Assembly (NCBI GenBank): GCA_050949825.1
Contig: JBMNGL010000001.1
Location: 186,001 to 250,000, forward strand
Reading direction: 5' to 3'
Origin: DTU019 sp050949825
GTDB lineage: Bacteria; Bacillota; Syntrophomonadia; Syntrophomonadales; Syntrophomonadaceae
Length of the DNA: 64,000 nucleotides
Each line of letters begins with the position of its first letter. The first letter of the stretch is position 1. Below the pieces are notes generated by a model that was not told the origin of the DNA, searched no databases, and saw nothing but the letters and a program-made list of their open reading frames with translations. Made by a program: the position numbers and the translations under genes. Shown here in pieces: positions 1-8,896 of this stretch.

Positions 1-283
1 GTTCTTCCAAAATGTATTTGTGCATGACCCAGTAGTAGCCGGCCCGGCAAGGCCCCATCCCCCCCGAGGTGATAACCGCTTCAGCGCCCATCTCGGCCAC
101 TTCGATATAGGTCCCCAATAAAATCTTAAAGGGAATACAGGCAAACTCGGGAGCATAGCGAACCCCCAAATCAAGGGTGCGCTTGCTGGGCTCGGGGGGC
201 ACTATGCACTCATGGCCCAGGTTTTCCACCAGCCATTTGAAAGCTATATATGAATAACCCATGCGCGGAAAACTTATTTTCAC
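1..283 (-). CDS. 2-hydroxyacyl-CoA dehydratase/activase-related protein, N-terminal part
   Basis: This is the N-terminal 94 residues of a gene that runs off the left edge of the window. The start is a GTG at 283 with a strong AGAGGAGGC ribosome site upstream. It overlaps the preceding stop by one base (TAGTG), so translation is probably coupled. The reading begins VKISFPRMGYSYIAFKWL and contains PPEPSKRTLDLG, ACIPFK and a GGMGPCRAGYYW stretch. This layout, with conserved cysteines in CIPFK and GPCR, fits the large uncharacterised proteins related to the benzoyl-CoA reductase/2-hydroxyglutaryl-CoA dehydratase D subunit (COG3581-like). By family these are Fe-S proteins of fermentative anaerobes. 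The exact substrate is unknown, and the family call rests on motif resemblance. Confidence 0.7.
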   Translation of the reverse strand, partial: MKISFPRMGYSYIAFKWLVENLGHECIVPPEPSKRTLDLGVRYAPEFACIPFKILLGTYIEVAEMGAEAVITSGGMGPCRAGYYWVMHKYILEE

Positions 284-1275
284 TAGTGCCTCCTCTGATA
301 ACGGAGCATATCCAGAAATGCCTCCACGCGGGTCCTCACCCCGGCTTCGCCGGTGTGCTCATCAACCGCTATGGGCAAATAAGGAATGGCGCCGCGGCGC
401 TTGGCCTCAATCTCCAGCAAACGGTCCACCATGGAATCAGGGCCGCAGGCAAAAGCTGTGACGTGTATAATCCCGTCCACCCGATTATGCTCCATATAAT
501 GCAGGCCGCCGTATACGGCGCGATTGGAAAAATACCAGAACAGGCTCTTGGGCAAGCATTTTGCCTGCCGGTCAATCTCCCTATCGGCCAGCATATCCTG
601 GGTGACAATATTAACCTCTTCCTGCTGCAGAATCTTGAATAGACCCGCATTTATATAGGCATCATACAACACATAAGGATACCCGATCACGGCCAGGGTT
701 AGGGTATGGCGGTGCCGGGTTGGCAGGGGCTTTACGCTGCCGTTTAATACTGCATCCAGCGCGTCCGGCACCAGCATGCCTTTATGGCACAGGCTTGCAA
801 AGCTCTGCTGGGCTGCTTGGGCGCAACGCAACGCCCGCTTTATCTGTCCGGGACCGTTGCCGAGCTGCCGCCCTATCTCATCAGCCGCGTCTTGCAGCCC
901 GGTTTTTGGTTGTTTTAAATCAATGCGCACATCAATCAGGGGCGGAAGAGGACTTAAAGCCAGGCGCACCATATCAGGCAGTCCCAGGAATTTGGGGCAA
1001 AAGGTTTCGGTGCCAAAATCGCCATGTTTACGCACGCTTACCAACCGCGGGCAGAACAAAAAATCACACCGCTCGGCCAGGTGGGCGGCATGACCGTGAT
1101 ATACCTTAATAGGAATACAGGCATCATTCACCGCTTCTTTAACCCCCCGATCCAAAATCGCACGGCTGGTGGGGGGCGATTCGACCACCTCATGGCCCAA
1201 CTCTTTAATAAATGTTTTCCATAGCGGTAAATAAAAATAATAGGCCAAGCTACGAGGAATCCCAACTTTATACAA
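283..1275 (-). CDS. CoA-enzyme activase/2-hydroxyacyl-CoA dehydratase-like protein (DUF2229-type)
   Basis: A protein of about 330 residues beginning MYKVGIPRSLAYYFYLP, with ACIPIKVYHGH, a CPRLVSV segment and FACGPDSMVDRLLE near the C terminus. This cysteine-bearing architecture is that of the DUF2229/COG3580 proteins related to 2-hydroxyglutaryl-CoA dehydratase components. I chose the TTG at 1275 because an AGGAGG lies 8 bases upstream (1284-1289). The open frame extends to 1296, but that would put the ribosome site inside the gene. The downstream gene (ending at 1) is of the related large-subunit type and is coupled by a one-base overlap. The pair probably forms one Fe-S complex. Function inferred; substrate unknown. 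Confidence 0.72.
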   Translation of the reverse strand: MYKVGIPRSLAYYFYLPLWKTFIKELGHEVVESPPTSRAILDRGVKEAVNDACIPIKVYHGHAAHLAERCDFLFCPRLVSVRKHGDFGTETFCPKFLGLPDMVRLALSPLPPLIDVRIDLKQPKTGLQDAADEIGRQLGNGPGQIKRALRCAQAAQQSFASLCHKGMLVPDALDAVLNGSVKPLPTRHRHTLTLAVIGYPYVLYDAYINAGLFKILQQEEVNIVTQDMLADREIDRQAKCLPKSLFWYFSNRAVYGGLHYMEHNRVDGIIHVTAFACGPDSMVDRLLEIEAKRRGAIPYLPIAVDEHTGEAGVRTRVEAFLDMLRYQRRH

Positions 1276-1305
1276 AACAAACTCCTCCTGAAACAACTGC
1301 TGCGA

Positions 1306-3204
1306 TTAAACCTTAACCCTTATATCTCCCACCCTGCGGGTAAAACGCACCCTATCATAATATTCTAACAAAGGCAGCGCATACTTACGAGAAGTTTTGA
1401 ACAGGTCTCGGGCTGTAGCCAGGGTGAGTTCGGTTTGCCTCTGAAAGTGCTGCTCCAGAAGCTGTTTGCCCTCATGCAAGGTCCGGGCTGAAAAGATCAT
1501 ATCCTGGCTTATTTTGAGCAATTGCCCGTTGTCCAGAAGATAGGCCACCACCTCATTAAAAATGCCTTCGCTGGCCTGCAAACGCTCCTTCAACTCGCTC
1601 AGGGACGGGGGACTGAAAAGGTCTTTTTCCATCTCCTCCATAAAACGGTTGATAAGAACCTGCTCCTCCGCTCCAGGCCGGGGTTGATGATCTGGCAAGG
1701 CCAGGTTGTTTTGCACTGAAACCAGCACCTGCTCGTCCTCCAGGTGTTTAATCAGCAGATTAAACAACCGCGCATTGATCCTGGCATAGAAGCGGCTGCG
1801 CAGATCCTCACGGGAGTAGCCGCTGCGCAAAGGGTATTGGGCATGGTATTTCTGCAGCCAGGCGATGATATTGTCGCGGATGCGTTCAATGCCAAACCGG
1901 CTAATATAATCCCCATTTTTCAGGTCTTCAATCCTGCCATCCTGTTTAAGTTGCTCTAATTCGGCTGAAACCGCCGCCTCAGTGCTGCCTGTCATTTTGA
2001 CGAGATCATTTAAGGATCTGATTTCTTCCGGTTTATTCTCCAATTCTAGCAGTATACGGTCATAGAGACTGCCTTCTTCTTTCAGACTCAATCCTTCCAG
2101 GACCTCTTCATTAAAGCGCTTTTGTTTGGGGGCATTAGGATCAATGATAATTCCGCCGCCAATAGTAGTCACCGGCGAATAATAGCGGATCACAAAGCGG
2201 TCTCCTTTATATGCCACTACCGGTTTTTCCATAACCAACTGCACCAGGGCTTCTTCCCCGGGATTGAGCTGCTCCCGATCCAACAGGACTATGCGTCCCA
2301 TAGCCTCATCCGTGCCCAAATGGAAGCGCACCCGGTTCCAGTTAACCAAACTGCGCTTGCCGGATTTAATTAATTTAAGGCGCGCATCAATGCGATAACT
2401 GGGGGCCAGCGTGCCCGGTGTTGTGAGCAGTTCGCCCCTGCTCACCTCCGATAATTCCACACCCTGTAAGTTGATAGCCACCCTTTGCCCGGCATAGGCA
2501 CTGGGCACTTTTTCATTATGAACATGCAGATTGCGTACTTTAACCTGCCTGCCGCCGGGCATCAATTCCAGCGTATCCCCGGTATTTATCCGGCCAGACC
2601 ACAGCGTACCGGTGACCACTGTTCCAAAACCGGCTATCGTAAAGGCGCGATCGATCGGCAGGCGGGCATAGCCTTCAGCATTTCTTTCCTGCACCTCTTC
2701 TGCTATAGCCTCAATAGCCGACAATAGTTCGGGGATGCCTTCCCTGCTCAGGGCTGATACCGCAAGAATGGGGGCACAGTGCAGGATGGTTCCCTGCAAA
2801 TATTCGTGGATCTCTTCTTCCACCATCAGCATCCATTCCTCATCAACCAGGTCCTTTTTGGTAATTACCACCAGGCCTTTATCAACCCCCAGCAGCTCGA
2901 TAATGTCCATATGTTCACGGGTTTGCGGCATTATCCCTTCATCGGCGGCAATGGTCAGCAAGACCATATCCACGCCAAATGCTCCCGCCAGCATATGGCG
3001 AATAAAACGCTCATGGCCGGGAACATCGACGATAGCCGCCTTTTGGCCACTGGGCAGCCTAAAAGGAGCAAAACCAAGTTCAATGGAAATGCCCCGTTGT
3101 TTCTCTTCTTTGAGACGATCGGTATCGACACCGGTCAGTGCCTTTACCAGGGTGGTTTTACCGTGATCAATATGTCCTGCCGTTCCGACAATGAATCTCT
3201 TCAT
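1306..3204 (-). CDS. selB: Selenocysteine-specific elongation factor SelB
   Basis: A 632-residue GTPase that delivers Sec-tRNA to the ribosome at UGA codons with a SECIS element. The N terminus has the full G-domain: G1 GHIDHGKTT (about residues 10-18), the switch region with RGISIELGFA, G3 DVPGHERF and G4 TKKD. EF-Tu-like beta-barrel domains follow, then a long C-terminal region (from about residue 380) with the length and character of the winged-helix SECIS-binding repeats. Its length matches bacterial SelB. It begins three bases after the selA stop and is clearly in one operon with it. No tRNA-Sec gene or selenoprotein was recognised in the window, so selC must lie elsewhere. Confidence 0.95.
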   Translation of the reverse strand: MKRFIVGTAGHIDHGKTTLVKALTGVDTDRLKEEKQRGISIELGFAPFRLPSGQKAAIVDVPGHERFIRHMLAGAFGVDMVLLTIAADEGIMPQTREHMDIIELLGVDKGLVVITKKDLVDEEWMLMVEEEIHEYLQGTILHCAPILAVSALSREGIPELLSAIEAIAEEVQERNAEGYARLPIDRAFTIAGFGTVVTGTLWSGRINTGDTLELMPGGRQVKVRNLHVHNEKVPSAYAGQRVAINLQGVELSEVSRGELLTTPGTLAPSYRIDARLKLIKSGKRSLVNWNRVRFHLGTDEAMGRIVLLDREQLNPGEEALVQLVMEKPVVAYKGDRFVIRYYSPVTTIGGGIIIDPNAPKQKRFNEEVLEGLSLKEEGSLYDRILLELENKPEEIRSLNDLVKMTGSTEAAVSAELEQLKQDGRIEDLKNGDYISRFGIERIRDNIIAWLQKYHAQYPLRSGYSREDLRSRFYARINARLFNLLIKHLEDEQVLVSVQNNLALPDHQPRPGAEEQVLINRFMEEMEKDLFSPPSLSELKERLQASEGIFNEVVAYLLDNGQLLKISQDMIFSARTLHEGKQLLEQHFQRQTELTLATARDLFKTSRKYALPLLEYYDRVRFTRRVGDIRVKV

Positions 3205-3207
3205 GTT

Positions 3208-4653
3208 CTATCTCCCCTCTGCCTGATGAGGGACAACGCTTTTATGGTGAGATGGGCGCCTTTTTATGGCCTGGTTCAGCAGCTGCAGGACTTGATCCTC
3301 TTCCCCCTTCATCAGGGTACGCAAGCTGATTAGCAGGCGGTTGTCCTGTATTCTGGTCAGCAAAGCCGGGCGGCTGGAGCGCAGATGGGCTGCGATGGTT
3401 TCCAGTTGGCTTGTGAAGGCAATCTCCACTCCAAAACCAGGCAGACTATAGATGGGGTAGGCCCCTCCGCCGACCTTATCTTCCAATGGTACTACATTAA
3501 TGCTGTCCACCAGGGCATTATCTCCTATTAAATCCTGCATGCTGCGGCAAAGATTACGGCTGCTCCGCTCTAATTCCTCTTGACTTCTGGTCAACATGCG
3601 CAACACCGGAACCGCCAGATGAGGTTCCCCGCCCATATAAGCTCTGAGGGTGCCTTCCAGGGCGGCAATGGCAAGCTTATCAACCCGCAGTGCCCGCAGC
3701 AGCTGGTTCTTCTTCATTGCCTCAATATAGGTCTTTTTGCCTACAATGAGGCCTGCTTGTGGCCCGCCCAGCAATTTATCGCCGCTGAAGGTAATTATAT
3801 CCACCCCGGCGGCAACAGAGGCTTGTACGGTAGGTTCATCTTTCAAGCCCCAGGGACTCAAATCAAATAATGCTCCACTGCCCAGATCATGCATCACCGG
3901 AAGGTTGGCTTGTTTCCCCAACGCTACCATTTCCGCCAGGCTGACCTCACGAGTAAAGCCAACTATTCTATAATTCGAGGTATGGGCACTAAATAGCAGG
4001 GCGGTTTCAGGCTGAATGGCCTCCAGAAAGTCCGCTGGGTAGGTTTTGTTGGTTGTCCCTACTTCTACCAGCCGTGCTCCACTGGACTTCATTACCTCAG
4101 GTATGCGGAAGGCCCCGCCTATCTCCACCAATTGGCCTCGGGATACAATTACCTCGCGCCCTGCCGCCAGGGTATTCAGCCCCAGTAAAACGGCGGCGGC
4201 ATTATTGTTAACCACCAGGGCAGCTTCTGCCCCAGTTAACGTAGTCAGCAGATCTTCCAGATGGCGGTAGCGGGAGCCCCGTTCTCCACTGGCCAAATCC
4301 AGTTCTAAATTGGTGTATCCGGAGGCGAGGTGCACGGCTTCCTCCAAAGCCGCTGCGGGCAACGGAGCCCGGCCCAGGTTGGTGTGTAAAACCACCCCGG
4401 TGCCATTTATAACCTGTTGCAAGGTACCCTGTACCAGTGTGGTGATCCCTCCCTTGATCTGTGTCACCACCTCTTCCAGCCATTCTGCTTTGGGGACGAT
4501 CCGAGGCTCCGCCCTCAAGCTGCTGCGCAATTGCGAAACCACCTCCCGAGCATAGCCGACTACGATATCTCGGCGAACTGCTGTTAGGAGGGCTGCGACC
4601 TCTGGATGCTTAAGTATCTCATCCATATTGGGTATATTTTTTAAATGGTCCAT
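3208..4653 (-). CDS. selA: L-seryl-tRNA(Sec) selenium transferase SelA
   Basis: A 481-residue PLP enzyme that converts seryl-tRNA(Sec) to selenocysteinyl-tRNA(Sec) using selenophosphate. Visible family features are NGTGVVLHTNLGRAPLP in the N-terminal third, VVNNNAAAVLL, and the PLP-lysine segment FSGDKLLGGPQAG. The length is close to the usual 460-480. The ATG at 4653 has a GGGAG about 10 bases upstream. The gene is directly followed by selB and preceded by a membrane protein gene ending at 4658, all on the minus strand, which suggests one transcript. Confidence 0.95.
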   Translation of the reverse strand: MDHLKNIPNMDEILKHPEVAALLTAVRRDIVVGYAREVVSQLRSSLRAEPRIVPKAEWLEEVVTQIKGGITTLVQGTLQQVINGTGVVLHTNLGRAPLPAAALEEAVHLASGYTNLELDLASGERGSRYRHLEDLLTTLTGAEAALVVNNNAAAVLLGLNTLAAGREVIVSRGQLVEIGGAFRIPEVMKSSGARLVEVGTTNKTYPADFLEAIQPETALLFSAHTSNYRIVGFTREVSLAEMVALGKQANLPVMHDLGSGALFDLSPWGLKDEPTVQASVAAGVDIITFSGDKLLGGPQAGLIVGKKTYIEAMKKNQLLRALRVDKLAIAALEGTLRAYMGGEPHLAVPVLRMLTRSQEELERSSRNLCRSMQDLIGDNALVDSINVVPLEDKVGGGAYPIYSLPGFGVEIAFTSQLETIAAHLRSSRPALLTRIQDNRLLISLRTLMKGEEDQVLQLLNQAIKRRPSHHKSVVPHQAEGR

Positions 4654-4657
4654 AGCT

Positions 4658-5803
4658 TCAACACTCCCGGTGCGATAAGTTCTTTATATTATAGTATATT
4701 TCCATAATGATGTCTTTTCCGCTCCAGTAAAGCACCATACTGACAATACTGAGCCCCAGCACCCCAAAAGCTGGATAAATGTGTCCCACCAGCGATGAAA
4801 AGCTCTGGTTGGCTATAGGCAAGGCCAGGGTAAGGCAGCCCAGCAGACACCATTTATAATCAATGCCGATGAAGTTGGCCACCCGTTGCGTGATGCCATA
4901 AGCATTGGCAATAGCTGTGGTGATTATGCCCATCCATAAGACCACGCTGTAGCACAGCTTGGTCTCGAAAGAAAGCATACCGGCTACATACAACATAGGA
5001 ACCTGACAGTAGAGCACCCCGGGCACAAAGCGCCTCAAGGCTGAAAATACCAGTATGACCAAAATACCGAGCAGTAGACCCCCGCAGACCGCCCCAATGA
5101 TGGCATTACGCGGACTGCTTATAGACTGGTATTCAACCAATACCACCATCGCCAGGGTGAAATTGTAGGCCACATATAATAGCGATGCCGGCAGCCAGCC
5201 CAGTGGCAATGGGGTGTAAACACCGCTTCCCGCCGCTTCTAACTCTACTGGTGGAACGTAGCAGGCAGCATACCCGGTGATAAACAATAACAAAATTATT
5301 TTTATCGGCACCAGGATATTATAGGCATATACCAGGCCCTTTTTCCCTGCCCATAGGGCTGCCATAACCGCCAGATAGGCTACGGCAATACCCAGGCTTT
5401 TGGATAGGTTAAGGTGCTCTTGAAATACCGCCCCACTGGCGGACAACATGGTGCTGATGCCCAGGAATAGAAAACCAGCCAGGCCCAAATCGATAATTTT
5501 ACTGTTGGGCCAGCCTCCCATAAAGGTGAGCAGGTTTTGATAATTGGAGATCTGCTGCCGGTGAGCCAGGTGCATCAGTAGTCCACCGCACAAACTGAAC
5601 AAAACTATACTGAGTAATGCGCCTTTAAGGCCAATTTCTCCATAGCCTGCGAAAAATTGCATAATTTCCTGTCCGGAGGCAAATCCTGCCCCAATAACTG
5701 CACCCAGGTAACCCATAACCACAATAGCGACCTGTTTGATTTTTTCTCCCCCTTCCCCGTGCTCTCTTTCATTAATATTCCTGGTCAGGGACAAATACAG
5801 CAT
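4658..5803 (-). CDS. YkvI-family polytopic membrane protein
   Basis: An open frame of 381 residues with about ten hydrophobic segments. The first carries GYLGAVIGAGFASGQEI, the signature of the YkvI/COG3949 group, which is related to amino-acid transporters. Ligand and role are unknown. The N terminus is uncertain: the first ATG (5803) has no ribosome site and adds about 22 hydrophilic residues unusual for the family. A GGGGGAG sits just upstream of an in-frame ATC at 5740, which would give a protein starting next to the first membrane helix. A GTG and an ATG a few codons further in are other options. It sits directly upstream of selA. Confidence 0.75.
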   Translation of the reverse strand: MLYLSLTRNINEREHGEGGEKIKQVAIVVMGYLGAVIGAGFASGQEIMQFFAGYGEIGLKGALLSIVLFSLCGGLLMHLAHRQQISNYQNLLTFMGGWPNSKIIDLGLAGFLFLGISTMLSASGAVFQEHLNLSKSLGIAVAYLAVMAALWAGKKGLVYAYNILVPIKIILLLFITGYAACYVPPVELEAAGSGVYTPLPLGWLPASLLYVAYNFTLAMVVLVEYQSISSPRNAIIGAVCGGLLLGILVILVFSALRRFVPGVLYCQVPMLYVAGMLSFETKLCYSVVLWMGIITTAIANAYGITQRVANFIGIDYKWCLLGCLTLALPIANQSFSSLVGHIYPAFGVLGLSIVSMVLYWSGKDIIMEIYYNIKNLSHREC

Positions 5804-5859
5804 AAAAATATTGGCATTGGCCAGAATATGTATAGAATTGCTAAAAAGGAGGCCCTCTT

Positions 5860-6450
5860 TTGCAACTGCAAACCTATTCGGCCACTGATGAAGCGGTGTC
5901 CTGCCACTATGATGATCCCCTCTGTTTCCACAACATTCATCAGGCCGTATATCAGCATCTGTTGGCCGGTGCTGCGGATAGGCACCGTGAACCGGTTTAT
6001 CTATGCATCGGCACCGATCGGGCTACCGGCGATTGCCTGGGACCCCTGGTGGGAAGCAGGTTGAGCAGTCTGCTCCCGGCAGCGATGGTATATGGAACCC
6101 TGGAAAAACCTGCCCACGCGATGAATTTGGCTGAAACCCTTGATGTAGTGGCCCGTGCGGCCCCTCAAGCAATAATTGTGGCCATAGATGCTTGCCTGGG
6201 ACATGTAGATCGGATCGGCTTTATAAATGTGAAAAAAGGCCGCCTCCAGCCAGGCACGGCCTTACAAAAAGAATTGCCCCCGGTGGGGGACTTTCATGTT
6301 TCCGGAGTGGTTAATGTGGGAGGTTTGCTGGACCACCTGGTTTTGCAAAATACTCGACTCTATGTGGTCTATCGCATGGCGGAAATAATAGCAGAAGGCC
6401 TGGCGGCAGCTCATTTACGTTACCTGGGCTGCCGAGTATGCAGCAGCTAA
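5860..6450 (+). CDS. yyaC: Spore protease YyaC
   Basis: A 196-residue protein of the YyaC/DUF1256 family, related to the germination protease GPR and found in endospore formers. Recognisable segments are YLCIGTDRATGDCLGPLVG (residues about 47-65), ALVYGTLE-like MVYGTLEKPAHAMNL and VAIDACLG. The start is TTG 5860, with AAGGAGG seven bases upstream. It is divergent from the ykvI-selA-selB operon, with 56 bases between them. Its stop overlaps the stop of the convergent phosphoribosyltransferase gene by four bases. In B. subtilis yyaC also lies next to the parA/parB region, which supports the call. Confidence 0.9.
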   Translation: MQLQTYSATDEAVSCHYDDPLCFHNIHQAVYQHLLAGAADRHREPVYLCIGTDRATGDCLGPLVGSRLSSLLPAAMVYGTLEKPAHAMNLAETLDVVARAAPQAIIVAIDACLGHVDRIGFINVKKGRLQPGTALQKELPPVGDFHVSGVVNVGGLLDHLVLQNTRLYVVYRMAEIIAEGLAAAHLRYLGCRVCSS

Positions 6451-7097
6451 GGAGAACTCTGGCGCTTTTTTGCCTCTTCACACAATATCTGGATCACCTC
6501 GCGGTCTTCTACGCTGCTGAAATCCTGATAATGCTGGCTGACCGCATACATCCGCTCAGGAATGTGCAAGACCATGATTGCATCTGCTTCCTCACTTAAG
6601 GTTCTGTGGGCGCTTTGAGAACAGACCGGCACCGCAATGCGAATTTCACTAACCCCTTGCCGTTTCAAATAACGAATAGCCGCCTTAATAGTAAACCCGG
6701 TAGCAATGCCGTCGTCCACTACCAGCACCCGTTGTCCCTGTAAAGGAACCGCCTCCGTATGGCTGCGGAACAGGGCCAGTTGGCGGTTCAATTCATTTTG
6801 TACCGTCTCTGCCATGCGCTGAATGGGTTCTCGCTGTTCTTCCCAAAGGGCTTGTAAACGTTCATGCACCAGTATTTCGCCATCTGGAGTTACCGCACCT
6901 ACGGCATATTCAGGAAGACTGGGGGAACCCATCTTTTTTGCCAGCAATACGTCCAAAGGCCTCGCAAACGCATCTGCCACTTGCCGGGCAGGCACTATGC
7001 CTCCGCGCGGGATGCCCAGCACAACATCAAAAACCCAGCCGTTTTGATGCAACGCCTGGGCTAACAAGACACCCGCCTCTTCACGGTCTTTAAACAA
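6447..7097 (-). CDS. Phosphoribosyltransferase domain protein
   Basis: A 216-residue type I phosphoribosyltransferase. The PRPP-binding motif reads VLVVDDGIATGFTIKAA at about residues 125-141, with acidic pair DD followed by a glycine/threonine loop. The N-terminal part has VLGIPRGGIVPARQVADAF, the usual PP-loop region. This subgroup is generally annotated only as predicted phosphoribosyltransferase, and the substrate base cannot be told from sequence. The likely start is TTG at 7097 after GGAGAGG. Convergent with yyaC. Probably the last gene of a short minus-strand run with the bactofilin and M23 peptidase genes. Confidence 0.85.
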   Translation of the reverse strand: MFKDREEAGVLLAQALHQNGWVFDVVLGIPRGGIVPARQVADAFARPLDVLLAKKMGSPSLPEYAVGAVTPDGEILVHERLQALWEEQREPIQRMAETVQNELNRQLALFRSHTEAVPLQGQRVLVVDDGIATGFTIKAAIRYLKRQGVSEIRIAVPVCSQSAHRTLSEEADAIMVLHIPERMYAVSQHYQDFSSVEDREVIQILCEEAKKRQSSP

Positions 7098-7129
7098 TCC
7101 ATCCCTCTCCTTTACTAAACGATCCAGGC

Positions 7130-7525
7130 CTAGCCGGTAGCTCCTGTTTTTTCGGTCGGGGCGCTCTCAGCTTTCTTTTGCTTCTTAAACATACGGGTGG
7201 TCCCTTCCAGAATGCCTCCTTCCTCTATGGTCATGACACTACAGGTAACCTCTCCCATCATCACGCCTGAGGAGGTAATTTCCAATCTTTCCAAAGCGGC
7301 TACATTTCCTTCCAACTTTCCGGCCAGGATTAGATTGGCCGCCTTCACGTCACCCTTGACGGTTCCTTTCTCGCCCAGGATCATATCCCCTTTGACATCA
7401 AGGGTTCCTTCTATGTTTCCGTCCACCCGGATAGAGCCCTGTGAACTGATGTTTCCGGTAATTATCATGCCCGGGGAGATGATGCTCTCCACATTCTCAT
7501 AGGGAACGGTTTTTCTCCTAAACAT
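7130..7525 (-). CDS. Bactofilin family cytoskeletal protein
   Basis: About 131 residues. Between residues 15 and 110 runs the beta-helix ladder typical of bactofilins: ISPGMIITGNISSQGSIRV, GNIEGTLDVKGDMILG and so on, with hydrophobic-glycine spacing at 16-18 residues. Bactofilins polymerise without nucleotide on the inner membrane face and often position peptidoglycan hydrolases. The tail is short and charged (KKQKKAESAPTEK). The start at 7525 (second ATG of an ATGATG pair) is best spaced from GGAGA. It lies 26 bases downstream of an M23 peptidase gene, a common pairing that suggests the two act together in shape or spore morphogenesis. Confidence 0.92.
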   Translation of the reverse strand: MFRRKTVPYENVESIISPGMIITGNISSQGSIRVDGNIEGTLDVKGDMILGEKGTVKGDVKAANLILAGKLEGNVAALERLEITSSGVMMGEVTCSVMTIEEGGILEGTTRMFKKQKKAESAPTEKTGATG

Positions 7526-7550
7526 CATTAATCTCCTGCTTTCTAAATTG

Positions 7551-8468
7551 CTATTGCCATCTGGGCAGATAAACCATAGGATCAATAGCCTGTCCATATC
7601 TCATTAAGGTAAAATGCAGATGGGGGCCGGTACTGCGCCCAGAATTGCCGGACAGGGCAATCACCTGCCCTTTGTAAACCTGATCGCCTTCTTCTACCAT
7701 CAGCCGGGCATTATGCCCGTACATGGTCTGCAGCCCGTAACCGTGGTCGATAACAATGGCACGGCCATAGACGCCCTCCCATCCGGCCCTGGTCACCAAG
7801 CCATCCCCGGCCGCCAACACCTCAGAGCCACCATTGCAAGCAATATCGATGCCATTATGAAAGGTTTCCCGGCTGCGCCCAAAAGGAGATTGGCGATAGC
7901 CAAAAGCCGAGGTCAACTCCCCTTTTACCGGCCATCCGTTGGGTATGCAGCGAAAGTAATCCTGATTGTTGCTGACCCGTGCCATCAATTCATCCAGTTC
8001 GAACTCCTGCCGATATAACCTGGTTTTTATATCCTGTATTTTAACCAGGGCCTCGACATCATCACTGCTGCTTACGGCCTCATCTGAACCACCCTGCCCG
8101 CCCCGTAAAGGTTCTGCAGAAGTGCTTTCGGCAGGTTTGATGCCCATCATTTTCTGTAGTTCCTTTTGTTTGCGATCGAGGTTCTGTTGCTCAGCTTCAA
8201 TTAATTGTATTTCTTCATTCAGGGACTGAATGGTTTTTTGCTTGCGCCGATTATCATCTTGTATAGCCTGCACATTTCTGATATCGGCCTGGCCCTGAAA
8301 ATACAGATATGCTACCGTGCTGGCTATAATCAAGAAACTCAACCCCGCTATCAGGCCCATCATCATTATGGCGGGTGAGAGCATGAAACGGTTCGGCTGA
8401 TGTGCTGAGGGGGGAATGAGAATAAAAGTAATGCGTCCCCGAAATTGCTTTTTAAACCACCTTATCAT
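7551..8468 (-). CDS. Membrane-anchored M23 family metallopeptidase
   Basis: A 305-residue peptidoglycan endopeptidase-like protein. One membrane helix (about residues 31-53) is followed by a coiled coil (about 60-105, rich in Q, E and K) and a C-terminal LytM/M23 domain. Zinc-site features are visible: FHNGIDIAC (HxxxD), the central GRAIVIDHGYG segment and GPHLHFTL with the HxH motif. The catalytic part therefore appears intact and extracytoplasmic. The coiled-coil-plus-LytM layout resembles the SpoIIQ/EnvC-like regulators. It is followed by the bactofilin gene on the same strand. Confidence 0.92.
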   Translation of the reverse strand: MIRWFKKQFRGRITFILIPPSAHQPNRFMLSPAIMMMGLIAGLSFLIIASTVAYLYFQGQADIRNVQAIQDDNRRKQKTIQSLNEEIQLIEAEQQNLDRKQKELQKMMGIKPAESTSAEPLRGGQGGSDEAVSSSDDVEALVKIQDIKTRLYRQEFELDELMARVSNNQDYFRCIPNGWPVKGELTSAFGYRQSPFGRSRETFHNGIDIACNGGSEVLAAGDGLVTRAGWEGVYGRAIVIDHGYGLQTMYGHNARLMVEEGDQVYKGQVIALSGNSGRSTGPHLHFTLMRYGQAIDPMVYLPRWQ

Positions 8469-8566
8469 ATCAACCTCATAGTCTTTTTAGCTGTATTATT
8501 ATGATAATTCTTACCCATTATTCTGCTCATAATTCCTTATCCTGCCACCGGCTTGTGGTTTGATAA

Positions 8567-8582
8567 TGTTTCACGTGAAACA
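8567..8582. promoter_or_regulatory. parS centromere site (distal copy)
   Basis: A perfect 16-base palindrome TGTTTCACGTGAAACA, identical to the canonical parS site bound by ParB/Spo0J. It lies in the intergenic space behind the M23 gene, about 1.1 kb from parB. A 39-base segment ending in this site (8544-8582) is repeated at 9605-9643 with only two differences. Confidence 0.96.
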
Positions 8583-8611
8583 TTATCATCCTATGCTGTG
8601 TCCTCTGCTGT

Positions 8612-8896
8612 CATCCTGTATCCCTTTTGTTATCCTGTATCCCTTTTGTTATCCTGTATCCCTTTTGTTATCCTGATTCCCTTTTGTCATCCTGTGTCCC
8701 TTTTGTCATCCTGTGTCCCTTTTGTCATCCTGATTCCCTTTTGTCATCCTGTGTCCCTTTTGTCATCCTGTGTCCCTTTTGTCATCCTGATTCCCTTTTG
8801 TCATCCTGTGTCCCTTTTGTCATCCTGTGTCCCTTTTGTCATCCTGATTCCCTTTTGTCATCCTGTGTCCCTTTTGTCATCCTGTGTCCCTTTTGT
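8612..8896. repeat. 19-bp tandem repeat array (15 units, 57-bp higher-order period)
   Basis: Fifteen head-to-tail copies of CATCCTGTGTCCCTTTTGT-type units, 285 bases in all. Units differ at the three bases after CATCCTG: TAT three times, then ATT-TGT-TGT repeated four times, giving a 57-base higher-order unit. The next bases (CATCCTGAGCGG) begin the larger repeat family, so the small array shares its first seven bases with that element and may have grown from its edge. Open frames through this array are repeat artefacts. Confidence 0.95.

Noticed and set aside
720..1109. A plus-strand open frame within the dehydratase-like gene
   Set aside because: It is opposite a well-supported minus-strand gene, without a ribosome site or recognisable protein features.
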